DNA from: Incurvaria masculella | Lineage: Eukaryota; Arthropoda; Insecta; Lepidoptera; Incurvariidae | DNA: 64,000 nt | Direction: 5' to 3' | Assembly (NCBI GenBank): GCA_946894095.1 | Contig: OX335655.1 | Location: forward strand, 17,856,001 to 17,920,000 | In this document: one piece after another, positions 33,118 to 43,788 of the stretch | How positions within the stretch are numbered: position 1 is the first letter of the stretch | Layout: the number at the start of each line of letters is the position of its first letter | Position numbers and translations under genes: made by a program | Notes under the pieces: generated by a model | The model's database searches: none | What the model was told of the DNA's origin: nothing | The model's input: only the letters and a program-made list of their open reading frames with translations

Positions 33118-33285
33118 GTTGCGCGCAGCACGTGTCCGTGACGTCATCGCAGACAGGCGGGCGGCGCGGCCGGGGGGGTTCGGCACGGGCGCGGCGTCCG
33201 CGCGAGGCGGCAACAGCGCGGGCGCGGGCGGCGGCGCCGAGCGGGAAGCCCCCGCGCCGTGGCCGGCCGGTGCGCGTTGGTGCGA
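33118..33285. other. CpG-rich core of transposon G copy 1
   Basis: Over 75% G+C by eye in an AT-rich element, starting at TTGCGCGTTGCGCGCAGCAC. Frames on both strands give Arg/Ala/Pro-rich peptides typical of unselected G+C-rich DNA. The G copy 2 core is longer by an indel (55561-55770). Could serve as a promoter-like island; no direct evidence. Confidence 0.5.
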
Positions 33286-33614
33286 TATTCGTTTTGGACA
33301 TATTCACCCAGGCGGAATCCGGTTAAATTAGATCCCATATTATCTCAGCGATCTTTAGATCAGCGCTGATTTTTTCTTTCCCTGAGGCATTATACAATAC
33401 CATTTTTGAATCCACAGTACATATTTCACATACTAAATTTCAAGATGAGGTACTTCGCTCTTTCGAAATCTCTTAGAATCTCAGCCATCATTAGGTCAGG
33501 GTTGATTTTTTTTTTGCCTGGGTCATTATAAAAGGCAATATTTGAAACCTTAGCAAATATTTCACGTAGAAAACTTCGCGATTAGGTAGGTACTCTTCTT
33601 TTTCGAAATCCCTT

Positions 33615-34219
33615 GCAGTCGTACTCACTGTGAACCTGTAAAAACTTGGTACGAGATTAGCACCGGACTAACCTTTCAAAAACCGGTTTACTTCGACCTT
33701 AATACGCGTAGTAAAGTTAGTCCGCCCCAAGCTCGGTTCACAACATACCTACAATCATCTAATTATTTAATCAAAATCACTGACTAAAAGTCGCCCACCC
33801 AATACACAGTAAACAAACGCGAGTCGGACTCGCACACAAAGGGTTTCGTACCATCGTAAATGATTTAACACCAAAAAATAATATTATTTGTATTTTTTTA
33901 TTATCTTTAAATTTTACTTATTTGTTGTTATAGCGGCAAATTAAATACTCACTCTGTGAAAATTTCAGCTACGTACTTATTACGGTTCATGAGTAACAGC
34001 TTTGTGACAGACGGACGGACGGACGGACGGACAGCTGAGGCTTTGTAATAGGGTTCCGTTTTCACCCTATGGGTACGGAACCCTAAAAAGTAGTATACGC
34101 AGGATAACCTTCTATTCGCATAGTACGCGTATTAAAGTCGGACTAAACCGGTTTTTGTTTGGTTAATCCGGTGCTTATCCCGTACTAAATTTTGACAGGT
34201 TTACTCTGAATACGACTGA
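33615..34219. mobile_element. H-type MITE arms flanking an A element (inside G copy 1)
   Basis: The left arm (33615-33722) contains GATTAGCACCGGACTAACC. The right arm (34112-34219) is its inverse (GGTTAATCCGGTGCTTATCC) and ends with a CTCTGAATACGACT-type terminus. The same arrangement is present in G copy 2. Confidence 0.7.
33812..34091 (-). mobile_element. Element A, copy 10 (nested in G copy 1)
   Basis: Reverse copy with five GGAC units (34013-34032). A short deletion removes CCGGCCAAGTG at the first end compared with the equivalent insertion in G copy 2. Confidence 0.9.
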
Positions 34220-34627
34220 ATATGTTTTGGAATTGGGTCGTCGGGCACACGCGGGGTGCGCGCTGCGCACACTCGTACGCACACGTGTGCGTGATTTCTT
34301 CGCAAACTGGCAGCCGCGCCCACGGCTGCGCTATCATTGTTAGATTAGATCCCGTATTATCTCAGCGATCATTAGGTCAGCCCTGTTTTTTTTTTTGCCT
34401 GATGCATTATGCAATACCATTTTTGAAGCCATAATACATATTTGACATACTCAACTTCACGATGAGGTACTCCGATCTTTCGAAATCCCTTAGTATCTCA
34501 GCCATCATTAGGTCAAAGTTGATTATTTCTTTGCCTGGGCCGTTATAAAAATCTATATTTAAAAACCTAGTAAATATTTCACGTACTCGAGATAAGGTAC
34601 TCTTATTTTAAAAACCTTTACAGTCTT

Positions 34628-34720
34628 ATTCAGAACTAACCTGTCAAAACTTACGTACTGTACTAGAATTGCACCGGACTAAGCATACAAAAACCGGCTT
34701 AGTCCGACCCCGACAAGATT
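34628..34720 (+). repeat. Second H half inside G copy 1
   Basis: CAGTCTTATTCAGAACTAAC, then TTGCACCGGACTAAGCATAC, matches one H arm. Its partner arm is not seen nearby. Confidence 0.5.
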
Positions 34721-34929
34721 ATCTGAGATTACAAAGACTTTGATCGGATTGCCAATGATTCCCTTAGGATTCCTACACTCCCTGGGAGTACTCGAGACTA
34801 CCCAAGATTTTCCTATTCCTCGGACTCCCGCCCAGGATTACCCGAGATTTCCATTAATTTGAAAGGATTCCCAATGATTTCCTTGGTATTCTCAGATTCC
34901 TTAGGATTACTCGGGATTACATAAGATTT

Positions 34930-35010
34930 CCAGATTCCTCGGACTCCCATCGGATTCCTCGGACTCCCATCGGATTCCTCGGACTCCCATCGGATTCCTC
35001 GGACTCCGCC
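34930..35010. repeat. Right subterminal 20-bp minisatellite of G copy 1
   Basis: GGATTCCTCGGACTCCCATC occurs four times in a row here but only about twice in G copy 2 (57408-57442), a clear copy-number change between the two insertions. Confidence 0.92.
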
Positions 35011-35448
35011 TAAGATTACCCGAGATTTCCATGAATTTGATAGGATTCCCAATGATTTCCTTGGGATTTCCAGATTCTTTAGGATTACTCGGGATTACAT
35101 AAGATTTCCGAGATTCTCCGGACTCCCACCAGATTCCTCGGACTCCTACCTAAGATTCTTGAGATTCCCAAACGATTGTACACCAGATTCCTTGAGTGAG
35201 TGACCCCTCGGGATGAGGGCTAGACGACAGATTGTGTCCTCGACACTTTTGCTGTCAAACAGACAGTGACACCGACACTTTTTACTTTGACGAAAGTAAA
35301 AACTATAGAAATTGTTACATGTTTTAAAATGTTGTAACAATATTTTATAATCTGCGGCTGCGCCCTGTCTCTGTGACCACGCAACAAATTTCTTTGGAAT
35401 TTTAAAAATATTGAAATCTTGACAAACATACCAGGGCGACAGAAATGT

Positions 35449-35998
35449 TTAAGGTGGCCCAACCCGGCGGGCCTAACTCATTCGCGGGCACGGTACAAAA
35501 CCGTGCTGTTGCGCTCTGGGACCTTCTCTGTTTCAAAGAATAAGACAGGCTCCGTGATGAAGAAGATGCAACATGTACACAAAAAAGACAATGTGCATAG
35601 TGTATGATTTGGTAAGATTTACGAAAATTTTAATTTCAAAACGACTTTTAGCTAAAAGTAAACCACGACCGCTGTAGTCAAAAATCTAACAAAAACCAAA
35701 TAGATCATAAATCTTGATTAAATAAGCTATGCCTGATGACTAATCTTTTTACGATGTTCTTACTTTATCATTGCGTAATCCATCTCCAAAGTTATTGTAT
35801 AAAACGCGCGAAAAATTCGAACTTTCGGACCTTATAACTTAGAAACCAAACACAATTTTACAATGCTAATGGTCATCAGACATCTAGTTCGATCAAATAA
35901 AGCTATTTTGAGCAAATTTTTGGATCTCTGACAAGAAATATGGGCGTGATCTTCTTTCCCCTTTTGTATGGGGAGATGAGCGGGTTGGGCCACCTTAA
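35449..35998 (-). mobile_element. TTAA-flanked MITE D, copy 3
   Basis: TTAAGGTGGCCCAACCCGGC to GAGCGGGTTGGGCCACCTTAA. The terminal hairpin ACGGTACAAAACCGTG lies near the left because the copy is inverted. Close to copies 1, 5 and 7. Confidence 0.92.
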
Positions 35999-36556
35999 GA
36001 GATATTTTTGTCTTGTGGCCTCTGTCTTGAAATCGAGACAATCCGCAAGTTTCCAGTTTCTGTTTGCTCTTCAGTTGTTATTTGCTTCTCTTCATCTTCT
36101 TCTTATTGTTATTCATCACATTTTAACATATATTAAATGTCTTAACACTTTGTAAAACTGTGGTCTTAGTAGAAAGGAACGTCGTTCCTACCGGGTGTCC
36201 CACGACACCTCTCGTATTATATATTTTTTTGTGTTATCGATGTTGTTGGTATCCATTCGCTGCATCCACCGGTAATGCAACAGTTGCAGGAGCATCTCCG
36301 CACCGGGCTCTGCGCAGAGCAACGGTACGCATGGCATGGCCGGCTGAACGCCACTTGAACCGAGATGAGCGCAACATTTTCCCTTCTCGATTCTCGGAAC
36401 TGCGCAGCCTATCAGACCATGTCATCGACGATTGTAGAAACTCAGTGAGACCATCGTTTCATTTTTAACGCATGATTTATTAGGGAAGCCATTGCACGCC
36501 TATCTAGGGTCAGCTCAAGAAGTCGGAGTTAGCATGTTCTTTTACGGTTAAATTCT
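35999..36556. other. No gene recognised
   Basis: A 102-codon plus frame (36160-36468) overlaps a minus frame. Neither has a recognisable domain. Confidence 0.4.
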
Positions 36557-36850
36557 TAAAGTCGTATTCATAGTGGTCAGTTCGAAGTTACGTAAAAACG
36601 TCAAACCCCATACAAATGTGTACTACTTATTCTGTGGTTTTACTTCTTGAAGCTATCAAAGTCAAACTCGGACTTTTGTATGAAAACGCGGAGCTACGCC
36701 GACGGTGTGTAAGCTGTCAAATCAAACTCGGACTCGCAAATGTTAGTTCGCTTAACGTCCACTGCGCGCGCTCCTCAATTTCTCCATACATTTGAAAACG
36801 CCAGTCGATCGGTTTGGCGTAAACGCCAATTTAAGTGACAACTGGGACTA
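36557..36850 (-). mobile_element. Foldback element C, copy 3
   Basis: Inverted relative to copy 1: ends GGCGTAAACGCCAATTTAAG and TGACAACTGGGACTACGG on the right, AAAGTCGTATTCATAGTGG on the left. Followed at 36868-36915 by a scrap of MITE H (CACCGGAATAACCATACAG). Confidence 0.75.
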
Positions 36851-36924
36851 CGGGTTCAGAGAGCACCTGTCAAAACTTATTACGAGATTAGCACCGGAAT
36901 AACCATACAGAAAGTCCGCCCGCT

Positions 36925-37175
36925 TTGAATAGAGCTGCTAGTATTCGTGGGCGATGGGAAAAGTAGAGTAATCCGATGGTTGCAGGTTCCAATCTTGCCT
37001 CAGTTTTATCTGTGCAACCTCGAATAATGTTATTGTATTGTATAGGTACGGATCGCATCACCCTCGGCGCAACAGTAGGCAGGCATTGGCATTTCCAAGG
37101 AAAACGTATGTGGATCAAAGTCCCATGTGTGGCGTCCCGGGTGATGCCGTCTGTACTTACTTTACAAAACATTAT
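36925..37175 (+). mobile_element. SINE-like family I, longest copy
   Basis: GATGGTTGCAGGTTCCAATC resembles a tRNA T-arm/B-box, so the head may be tRNA-derived. Then TCGCATCACCCTCGGCGC, GGCATTTCCAAGGAAAACGT and GGTGATGCCGTCTGTACTTA. The A-box is not convincing. Confidence 0.55.
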
Positions 37176-37539
37176 TACAATGTATTTGGCGCTGTTTACT
37201 TGTCTCTGTTATAATATAAACTATTTATTATATTTAATTGTGTTTGGAACGGTTAGGGGTAGTTATATTGACTATATTCCCCCTGTAAATAGGGAGTTTT
37301 ACCGTTTGGTATCCCTAAGGTGTTCTCGGGGCCTTTACCCAATAGCAAAATTATCTAGAAAGACAGTATTCATTCTGAAGTGCCAACTTTTAACATTTAT
37401 CTTGCATATGTAAACATATAAAGGTCATTCATGCATTAAAATATGTATTAGGAAGCCACAGAAAAACATCGTCAGGTTCTCCCTGGCCAATATTCATGCC
37501 TTTACCTTTATTCCACGGTAAAATCGGAATGCTATCTAG
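37176..37539. other. No gene recognised
   Basis: Continuation of a 145-codon plus frame (36976-37413) that begins inside family I. Judged accidental. Confidence 0.4.
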
Positions 37540-37885
37540 AGAGATTTCTTTCAGTTCAGGAGAGCCCTCAGATCGATAAATTCACAACGCAATTTGACTC
37601 CAATAACCAAAACCTCTGCGAAGACGTGTCGATCCCTCTCTCCTAGAGCCATCAATCACGCCCGTAAAGTGAAAACGCGAACCCGCGTCCCAGTGACCGA
37701 CTCAACCCCCGTCCAGAGATTTCTTTCAGTTTAGGAAAGCCCTCAGATCGACAAATTCACAATACAATTTGACTCCAATAACCAAAACCTCGTGTCGATG
37801 CTTCCCTCCTAGATCCATCGGTCCATCAATCACGCCCGTAAAGTGGCGACGCGAACCCGCGTCCCAGTGACCGACTCACCCCCCC
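37540..37885. repeat. Tandem duplication, period 175 bp
   Basis: AGAGATTTCTTTCAGTT at 37540 recurs at 37715, and the blocks TTTGACTCCAATAACCAAAA and AATCACGCCCGTAAAGTG are found in both units in order. Unit 2 has small deletions. A CpG-rich tract follows to ~38035. Confidence 0.9.
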
Positions 37886-38090
37886 CTCCCTCGCCCCTCC
37901 CGCCGACGTCTTCTCTCACCCCCGCGCAGCCGCCGACCATTGTACCCCGCGCGCAACTTTACGGCACACTCGAGCGTCTAATGTAAGCACGGCACGGAGT
38001 TGAACGTACGGCGCGTGGCCTTTTGAATATGGACCAGCGGTTATTGGTACAGTCACGGATAAAGTAGCGTTTCTCACCTTGTCAATCCTG

Positions 38091-38172
38091 CGCCGAGATA
38101 AATAGTCGTAACAGAAACTAAAACTAATGAAAAGTAGTACATTGTGACGTCACTTTGCATTACTTTGAGATT
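38091..38172 (+). mobile_element. Half copy of MITE M
   Basis: GATAAATAGTCGTAACAGAA and GTGACGTCACTTTGCATTAC match one arm of the complete M at 51525-51790. Confidence 0.65.
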
Positions 38173-38196
38173 TATACCTTACCGGGCTTGGAAAAC

Positions 38197-38568
38197 TTAA
38201 GAACGGCCCGTAAGCTATGCTCCCCATACAAACGTAGTTTACTAATCATTTGGAAACCGCTATTCCAATTAAATTGATATTTAATATCTAATATGAGGTA
38301 ACAAATATCTGTGTCTGCATGCTTTTGTTTTTTTGAATAATCCAAACCGAATGAAATGAATGCAAAAAGAAAATCTTCATACGAATTTTGTTTTCTCTGT
38401 GGTTTGACCCAGAATACATTTACCGAAAAAACAAAGACATGCAGACACAGATATTTGTAGCCTAATATTAGATACCAAATATCAAGTAAGTTGGAACAGT
38501 GATTTTCAAATCATTAGTAAACTACGTTTGTATGGGAGGCGAAATTTTCAGGTGCTTACGGGCCGACC
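38197..38568 (-). mobile_element. TTAA MITE J, copy 1
   Basis: TTAAGAACGGCCCGTAAGCT at the left faces GTGCTTACGGGCCGACC at the right. Inner blocks CATACAAACGTAGTTTACTA and TAGTAAACTACGTTTGTATG are inverted, as are the ATATCTGTGTCTGCATG blocks. Only the left TTAA is intact. Confidence 0.85.
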
Positions 38569-38599
38569 GTTGAACTCAGTAAAATTACTTCTATACTAA

Positions 38600-38830
38600 T
38601 TAAGGTGGGCCCATGAGCATCAGATTGCGCTCGCCATACAAACGTATTTCACTTATCATTTGAAAACCACTGTTCCAATTTACTTGATATTTTGTTTCTA
38701 TTATCACGCAACGAAAATATGTATGTGCAAGACAAATTGAAAACAGAGTCGATTGACAACAAAAAGAAAACCTTCATACACATTTTGTTTCGTTCCCCCT
38801 TGTTTGACACAGTATGCAATCAGTATAGTC
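38600..38830 (+). mobile_element. MITE J, truncated relative
   Basis: TTAAGGTGGGCCCATGAGCA, then GCCATACAAACGTATTTCAC and a block with CCTTCATACACATTTTGTTT. It resembles the left two thirds of J, more diverged, with the right end missing. Confidence 0.6.
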
Positions 38831-39311
38831 TATACTATTATTTAGTATTAATTTATCTGTGATGTTTTTATAGATTGTGTTGCTCTCCCTGGTTTAACAT
38901 AGGATACTATTATAGTATTTACAAACATTCATTTTAATTTTGACAACTCGAGTACTAATCATTTGTGAGTGTCAATAATTATGGAATTTCATAGGCGTGC
39001 TCACTTCAAAAGTAAAATAACTGTTTGCCGTACATCAACTAATATGATAGGCGTGAAGAATCGACCGTGAAGCAAGGAAACACTATTAAAAGAAGCATCA
39101 TCATGGGTACCATTTCTAACTCTCGAAGCACAGATGTTCGGTCCCAGTACTTAGAAACCAACGATGTTTTAGGCACACGTAATGAGTTGCGATCCCATTT
39201 CTGTGTCATCAATGCCTAACCCCACATAAGTGGTGGGTTTTCTGACGATGTTTTCATTCACCGTAAATACAAAAATACTAACGCTGTAATGCTGTACTTC
39301 ATGTGAATACT
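38831..39311. other. No gene recognised
   Basis: Unique AT-rich DNA. Confidence 0.4.
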
Positions 39312-39478
39312 TAGCCCCGATTGCACGAAGAGACGGATGAGTTAAACAATGCACAAACACGTCACTAGTGAACTGTATGGAGTTCCTTTCATACTGTTCA
39401 TACAAAGTGACGTATTTAATCGTACGTTAACGTTGATTTTGATTTTTTGTCTGTTCGTGCACTCGGCCCTTAGTGCGT
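39312..39478 (+). mobile_element. MITE E, complete uninterrupted copy
   Basis: Ends CCCGATTGCACGAAGAGACG and CTGTTCGTGCACTCGGCCCT are inverted. Inside, CGTACGTTAACGTTGATTTT contains the intact TTAA that in the copy at 47562-48290 is occupied by a D element. Confidence 0.82.
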
Positions 39479-39536
39479 GGCATAGCATATCACATATCGC
39501 AATCGTCTTTGCTTTGGACGGAAAAGTAAATGTGTT

Positions 39537-39942
39537 TTTTTTTATGCGACCTGACATGGATTGCTAATACCACACAACAACCGTTATGATATTAGCCCAA
39601 TACACCACATTCCCGAAGGAATTAAGGTGCCATGCCAGAACCTTCCCTTTATGAGCACGGCTACATTGACCTGGATGAAAACACGGACAATTTTTCATTG
39701 CCGCTTCGACCATCTTTTCATCCAATGCGATGGTACCAAACCGGGCGGGCTTAAACCCTACCACCTAGTAGGGGAAGGGGACCTACAGTTTTACATGGAT
39801 TCCGAACCATGGAGCAGCTCGCATTCGTGACGAAATGCACTTATCGAACTCTGAAAGAGAAAGACAGTGGTGCAAGTTGGTATTGAACCCGGGCCTCTGG
39901 TACCCTAGGCCAGTCCCCGCGCCACTGGGCTACGAGCCGTTT
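39537..39942 (-). mobile_element. SINE BtRNA, full length
   Basis: Minus strand: CGGCTCGTAGCCCAGTGGCG head, B-box GGGTTCAATACC (an exact GGTTCAANNCC match), body, GTCGCATAAAAAAAA tail. Confidence 0.88.
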
Positions 39943-40359
39943 AACTAATATTTCGTTATTGTTTGTTGCAGGTACGTCTCTCAGTCGATCGGAGTGTTTG
40001 TAAGTTTTCATATCCTGTAGCAAGGTTCAATGAACGGTACCTAGAGAACCCGCTGGGCGACCAGCAAAAATAAGTCGGGAAACGTTATAATTTCACTCCG
40101 GAATGGTTATTCCGGAATAGTTTAAATGCACTCGCAAAAATCCTGTTTTCTCAGAATGGTTAAAAAAACGAATAGCATGCATTAAGTAATACAACCCAAA
40201 CAATCGGATAAAACATCTCCTACAATGTAAGAGGATCTTGTAAATAATTATTAAATTTATCATACGGGTGACACAAACTCAATTTCCCTTTCGCCGTCAG
40301 CTTTTGACTTGTCTATAGGCGCCGAGTAGGAAAGGACGGGAGCGGCTGCGTAACCTCGT
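39943..40359. other. No gene recognised
   Basis: Unique DNA, nothing identified. Confidence 0.4.
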
Positions 40360-40912
40360 TTAAGGTGGCCCTTCCCGGCTCGGGACTAACTCATTCGCAG
40401 GCACTGTACAAAACCTTGGTATTGCGCTCTGGGACCTTCTCTGTTACAAATAAAAAGACAGGCTTCGTGATGAGGAGGATGCAACATGTCCACAAAGTAG
40501 ACAATGAGCATATTGTTTGATTTGGTAACATTTACGAAAATTACAAAACGATTTATAGCTGAAAGTAAACCACGACCGCTGTAGTCAAAAATCTAACCAA
40601 ATTGATTATAAATCTTCATGAAACAAGATATATCTGATGACTAATCTTTTTAAGAGGTTTTCATTATATCGTTGTGTAATCTACCTCCAAAGTTTTTGTA
40701 TAAAACGAGCGAAAAATTCTTACTTTTTCTTACTTACTTTCGGACTATTCAAACATAGAAACCAAACACTATTTCACAATGCCAACGGTCATCAGACATC
40801 TAGCTCGATCAAATAAAGCAATTTTGATCAAAATTTTGGATCTCTGACAAGAAATATGGGCATGATATTTCCACGTTTGTATGGGGAGTTGAGCGGGAAG
40901 GCCCATCTTTAG
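40360..40912 (-). mobile_element. TTAA-flanked MITE D, copy 4 (degraded)
   Basis: TTAAGGTGGCCCTTCCCGGC at the left. The right end reads GGGAAGGCCCATCTTTAG, where the final TTAA is mutated. Contains a local duplication TTACTTTTTCTTACTTACTT. Confidence 0.88.
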
Positions 40913-41099
40913 TCATAATACATAATACGTTCTCTTACGAATTAGCTCACTACTGACGTTCTCGAGGTTCAACTACACGTACGAACTGAACAGGGCGTTT
41001 ACCATGGTATACAATAGGGAATAGCAGGTGAACTGGCAATAGCGTGACTAAATCGGTCGTTTAGTTGCATTCTGTACCATGCCAACTGTAATATTTCAG

Positions 41100-41215
41100 T
41101 CATTTCATTTTCCACCTACAAAAATCGCAAAGTTATATTTCTGTTACACCATGTAAATATGCAATGTAACTGAAAGTTAACTATCGGAATTCAGGAAGCT
41201 GGAGGCGGTGAAATC
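41100..41215 (-). mobile_element. Hairpin MITE L, degraded copy
   Basis: TTTCCACCTACAAAAATCGC and AGTTAACTATCGGAATTCAG, then AAGCTGGAGGCGGTGAAA, fit L in inverse orientation. A 78-codon frame starting at 41208 overlaps its end and is unsupported. Confidence 0.55.
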
Positions 41216-41564
41216 GGAGGTTGTCCGAATAATACGTCGTTTGACAGTTAGCATGGTACTAAATGCAACCAAACGTCGGATTGAATCACTCACTTGCGTG
41301 TTCATCTGCTATTCACCCGGCGAGTTAACCCCCTGGACGCCATTTAGTTTACATGCTGTATGTCCCGATTTGGCCGGCGCTACCGTCATTGTATTATCAC
41401 TTGTCATTTTACACCTAAATAATTTAGATCCTAATTACTATTAATTTAGAATTCGATGTCATTATCGTAGTCAAGAGTTTGCTTTTCACCAATGTATATA
41501 ATGTTCTTTGTGAGCAGTGGTAATCAATCAATCACTGTCAAGTAATGAATAAGTATCAATTAAA

Positions 41565-41705
41565 AACAATATTACAATGACCAAACTGAGAAAGTTTCTT
41601 GTCGGCTCTTCTTCGCCAGAAGTAATCGAACCGACAGGAAAAAAAATGACGAATCCGAGTGTGTAATAAACATCTAATGGAGGAAATAAAGAAACTGAAA
41701 CTAAA
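41565..41705 (+). mobile_element. LINE 3'-end fragment
   Basis: AGTTTCTTGTCGGCTCTTCT, then ACGAATCCGAGTGTGTAATA, GGAGGAAATAAAGAAACTGA. Inverted partner at 42422-42545. Confidence 0.6.
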
Positions 41706-42066
41706 ATTTGGCTGCGCTGCCGCTATACGGATAAGTTCAGTCGCCACTTCCGTCCTACCTTGCTCAATGTCTCCAGGCGTCGCCGAGCCCATTCCGCGCG
41801 ACACTAGAACAATAAGCAGCTAAATGGAATACCGCCGACTGAAACACCCAACCGAACAATAGTTGTTCAGTTACCCGTTACAATATTCAGCGCGATTAGC
41901 CGAGTCAACTCGGGCACGCTTCCTTTGGAAACGAACAAAAGGCATCAATTTACGCGGTTTGCGTAATCTTGTGTACATTTGCGATTCCGCCCTCGGCTCC
42001 GCTTCTGTCGGGTGAGTGATTTCCGTAAGCGCTTTGTGCAACAAACTATTGTCAATTCCATTTACT

Positions 42067-42331
42067 TTTTTTAGGGTTCCGTCCCCGAAGGGTGCCAACG
42101 GAACCCTATTACTAAGCCTCCGCTGTCCGTCCGTCCGTCACTGGGCGGTAACTCATGAACCGTAATAGGTATGCAGCTGAAATTTTAATAGAGTGTGTAT
42201 TTATTTTGCCGCTATAACAACAAACAGATAAAATTAAAAAAATATAAAAATCTAGATTTTTTTGTGTTTAATCTTGTACGATAGTCCGGAACCCTTTGTG
42301 TGCGAGTCCGACTCGTACTTGGCCGGTTTTT
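42067..42331 (+). mobile_element. Element A, copy 11 (short array)
   Basis: Left end GGGTTCCGTCCCCGAAGG has a changed hairpin. Only about four CCGT units. The right end is complete except for TCGTACTTGG. Confidence 0.9.
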
Positions 42332-42421
42332 CAAAAATGCATACCCTTTGCCACTTCCTCGGAGTGGTGTAGGCAGAGATATGCGGCTATACGGTACGTG
42401 TCGCCTCAGGTTTAGTTGATT

Positions 42422-42545
42422 TATTTCCTCCATTAGATGTGTATTACACACTCGGATTCGTATTTTTTTCCTTTTTTTTAGTCGTTTCGATTACTTCTGG
42501 CGACAAGAAAATTCGTCAGGTTGGTCATTGTGTTATTATTTTTTC
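42422..42545 (-). mobile_element. LINE 3'-end fragment, inverted partner
   Basis: TTTCCTCCATTAGATGTGTA, ACACACTCGGATTCGTATTT and CTTCTGGCGACAAGAAAATT are the reverse complement of the fragment at 41565-41705. Confidence 0.6.
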
Positions 42546-43300
42546 TATTGGTACTAGCTAACAAACTAGTTTACAGTGATTGATTACTACTGCTCACCCT
42601 AAAGTCACCTCGTCTAAGACATGCATAATATCTTATAATACCTTTATACGTCCTCTCCGTCCTGGGGGGTTACCATGTAAAATCGAGAAAATTTTTACGT
42701 TTACTTGTATTTCATACCGTGCCAACTTTAAATATTTGCATAATATATATGTTTAAAGTATACTTTAAATTTAAAGAACTTAGTTTTATTTCGCAAAATC
42801 CCTTTAAAAATATGTAATAATAATAATAGTAATAAAACCGTTTTTTGCACTATAAAGTGTACAAAAGGTAGAACTTAATGCCTATAGTCATTTTCTACCA
42901 GCCTACTTTACAGTATTAAGAACAGAGAAGGATAGGCGCAAATAACAGAAAAAAAAACCATCAATAAATAAAGGAATCTTACTTGCTTGATTAAAATTAT
43001 GAATATAAAAATATTTATGATATGTATGTATTTAAAATAAAATACATACTTGTATCCGATAGCATTGTGCATCCGAACATGGTCCAAATTTGTGACGTTA
43101 ATTATCAAGGCCTTGGTGTAATCAGCTGTATCTCTTCTTCACCGTATTCTGCACCACAACTCAGATGTGTCATGTCCAAAATACCCTACATATTGGCCTA
43201 AAAAGGTAACAAAAAGCCTTTGTACGGGCAGATTTGGGGGTGTAGCAACGTACAATGTGCGTAACGCCACCGGTGTATGCATAATGTGTCCGATCGATAG
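42546..43300. other. No confirmed gene; one possible exon considered
   Basis: On the minus strand a short open stretch ends at 43051 just before GTATGTATT, a donor-like sequence. The peptide (LIINVTNLDHVRMHNAIGYK) is not recognised, and stops lie three codons upstream of the best frame. Left unannotated as a gene. Confidence 0.25.
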
Positions 43301-43640
43301 GGTTGCCATCCGTCCGGGTTTCCCCGGATTTATCCTAGTTTGGAGGGCATCCGGGGAGCGTCCGGGCGGGGCTTCATTTGTAGTCCGGGTTCACAAATTT
43401 AAAGTCTTTACTATCAGTGTCTATCTAATTTGTAAAACAATTTGTAACAAACTGCAATAATATTCTGTTTATTAGGTAAGTACATTTAAAATGATGATAA
43501 AAGATCACTAAATTAAATTTTAAGTTCTGAAAAGAAATAAAAAGGTGATTAATGATATTTTCAACTGTTTTTTATTACACTGACTGTTTAAATAAACCTG
43601 TTGACATGTCCGGCTTCTGGGCTCCAAAATGTTCATGGCG
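43301..43640. mobile_element. Possible old hAT-like MITE
   Basis: AGGGTTGCCATCCGTCCGGG with further TCCGGG/CCCCGG motifs, and a distant TGTCCGGCTTCTGGG at 43606, resembles the termini of hAT-derived repeats. Target duplication not found and the right boundary is a guess. Confidence 0.35.
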
Positions 43641-43788
43641 CCATCTAGATTTAGTTTAAGAACTAGCCAGTTCAAATAAGAGGATCACGGTTATCGCCAA
43701 CCATTGTATTTTGACCCACATACAGTTTCTTTACACATGACTAAGCCCAGTTAGCGTTTACTGTGATGCGCTCCGTACGCGAGTCTTT

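Larger units (their letters stand above)
32577..35210 (+). mobile_element. Transposon G, copy 1 (2,634 bp, non-autonomous)
   Basis: Terminal inverted repeats start CGAGGGGTTAGTCACTC at the left and end GAGTGAGTGACCCCTCG at the right. A longer inverted block (GTACACCAGATTCC and its direct relative at the other end) follows. The element is flanked by a perfect 8-bp duplication GGATGAGG (32569-32576 and 35211-35218). In order: ~40-bp minisatellite, CpG-rich core, H-MITE arms around an A element, a second H half, and a 20-bp minisatellite. No transposase. Eight-base duplications occur with hAT, P and some Mutator-like elements; the termini do not decide. Confidence 0.9.

Noticed and set aside
33053..33338. 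Arg/Ala-rich frames in the CpG-rich core of transposon G
   Set aside because: Open in several frames on both strands purely because of G+C content. Not conserved in frame with copy 2.
39312..39478. Conserved regulatory element (five related copies)
   Set aside because: Terminal inverted repeats and dispersed copies make it a MITE (family E).
43051..43160. Possible exon on the minus strand ending at a GTATGT donor
   Set aside because: Only ~25 codons are open in the best frame, the peptide is unfamiliar, and no acceptor or second exon could be tied to it.
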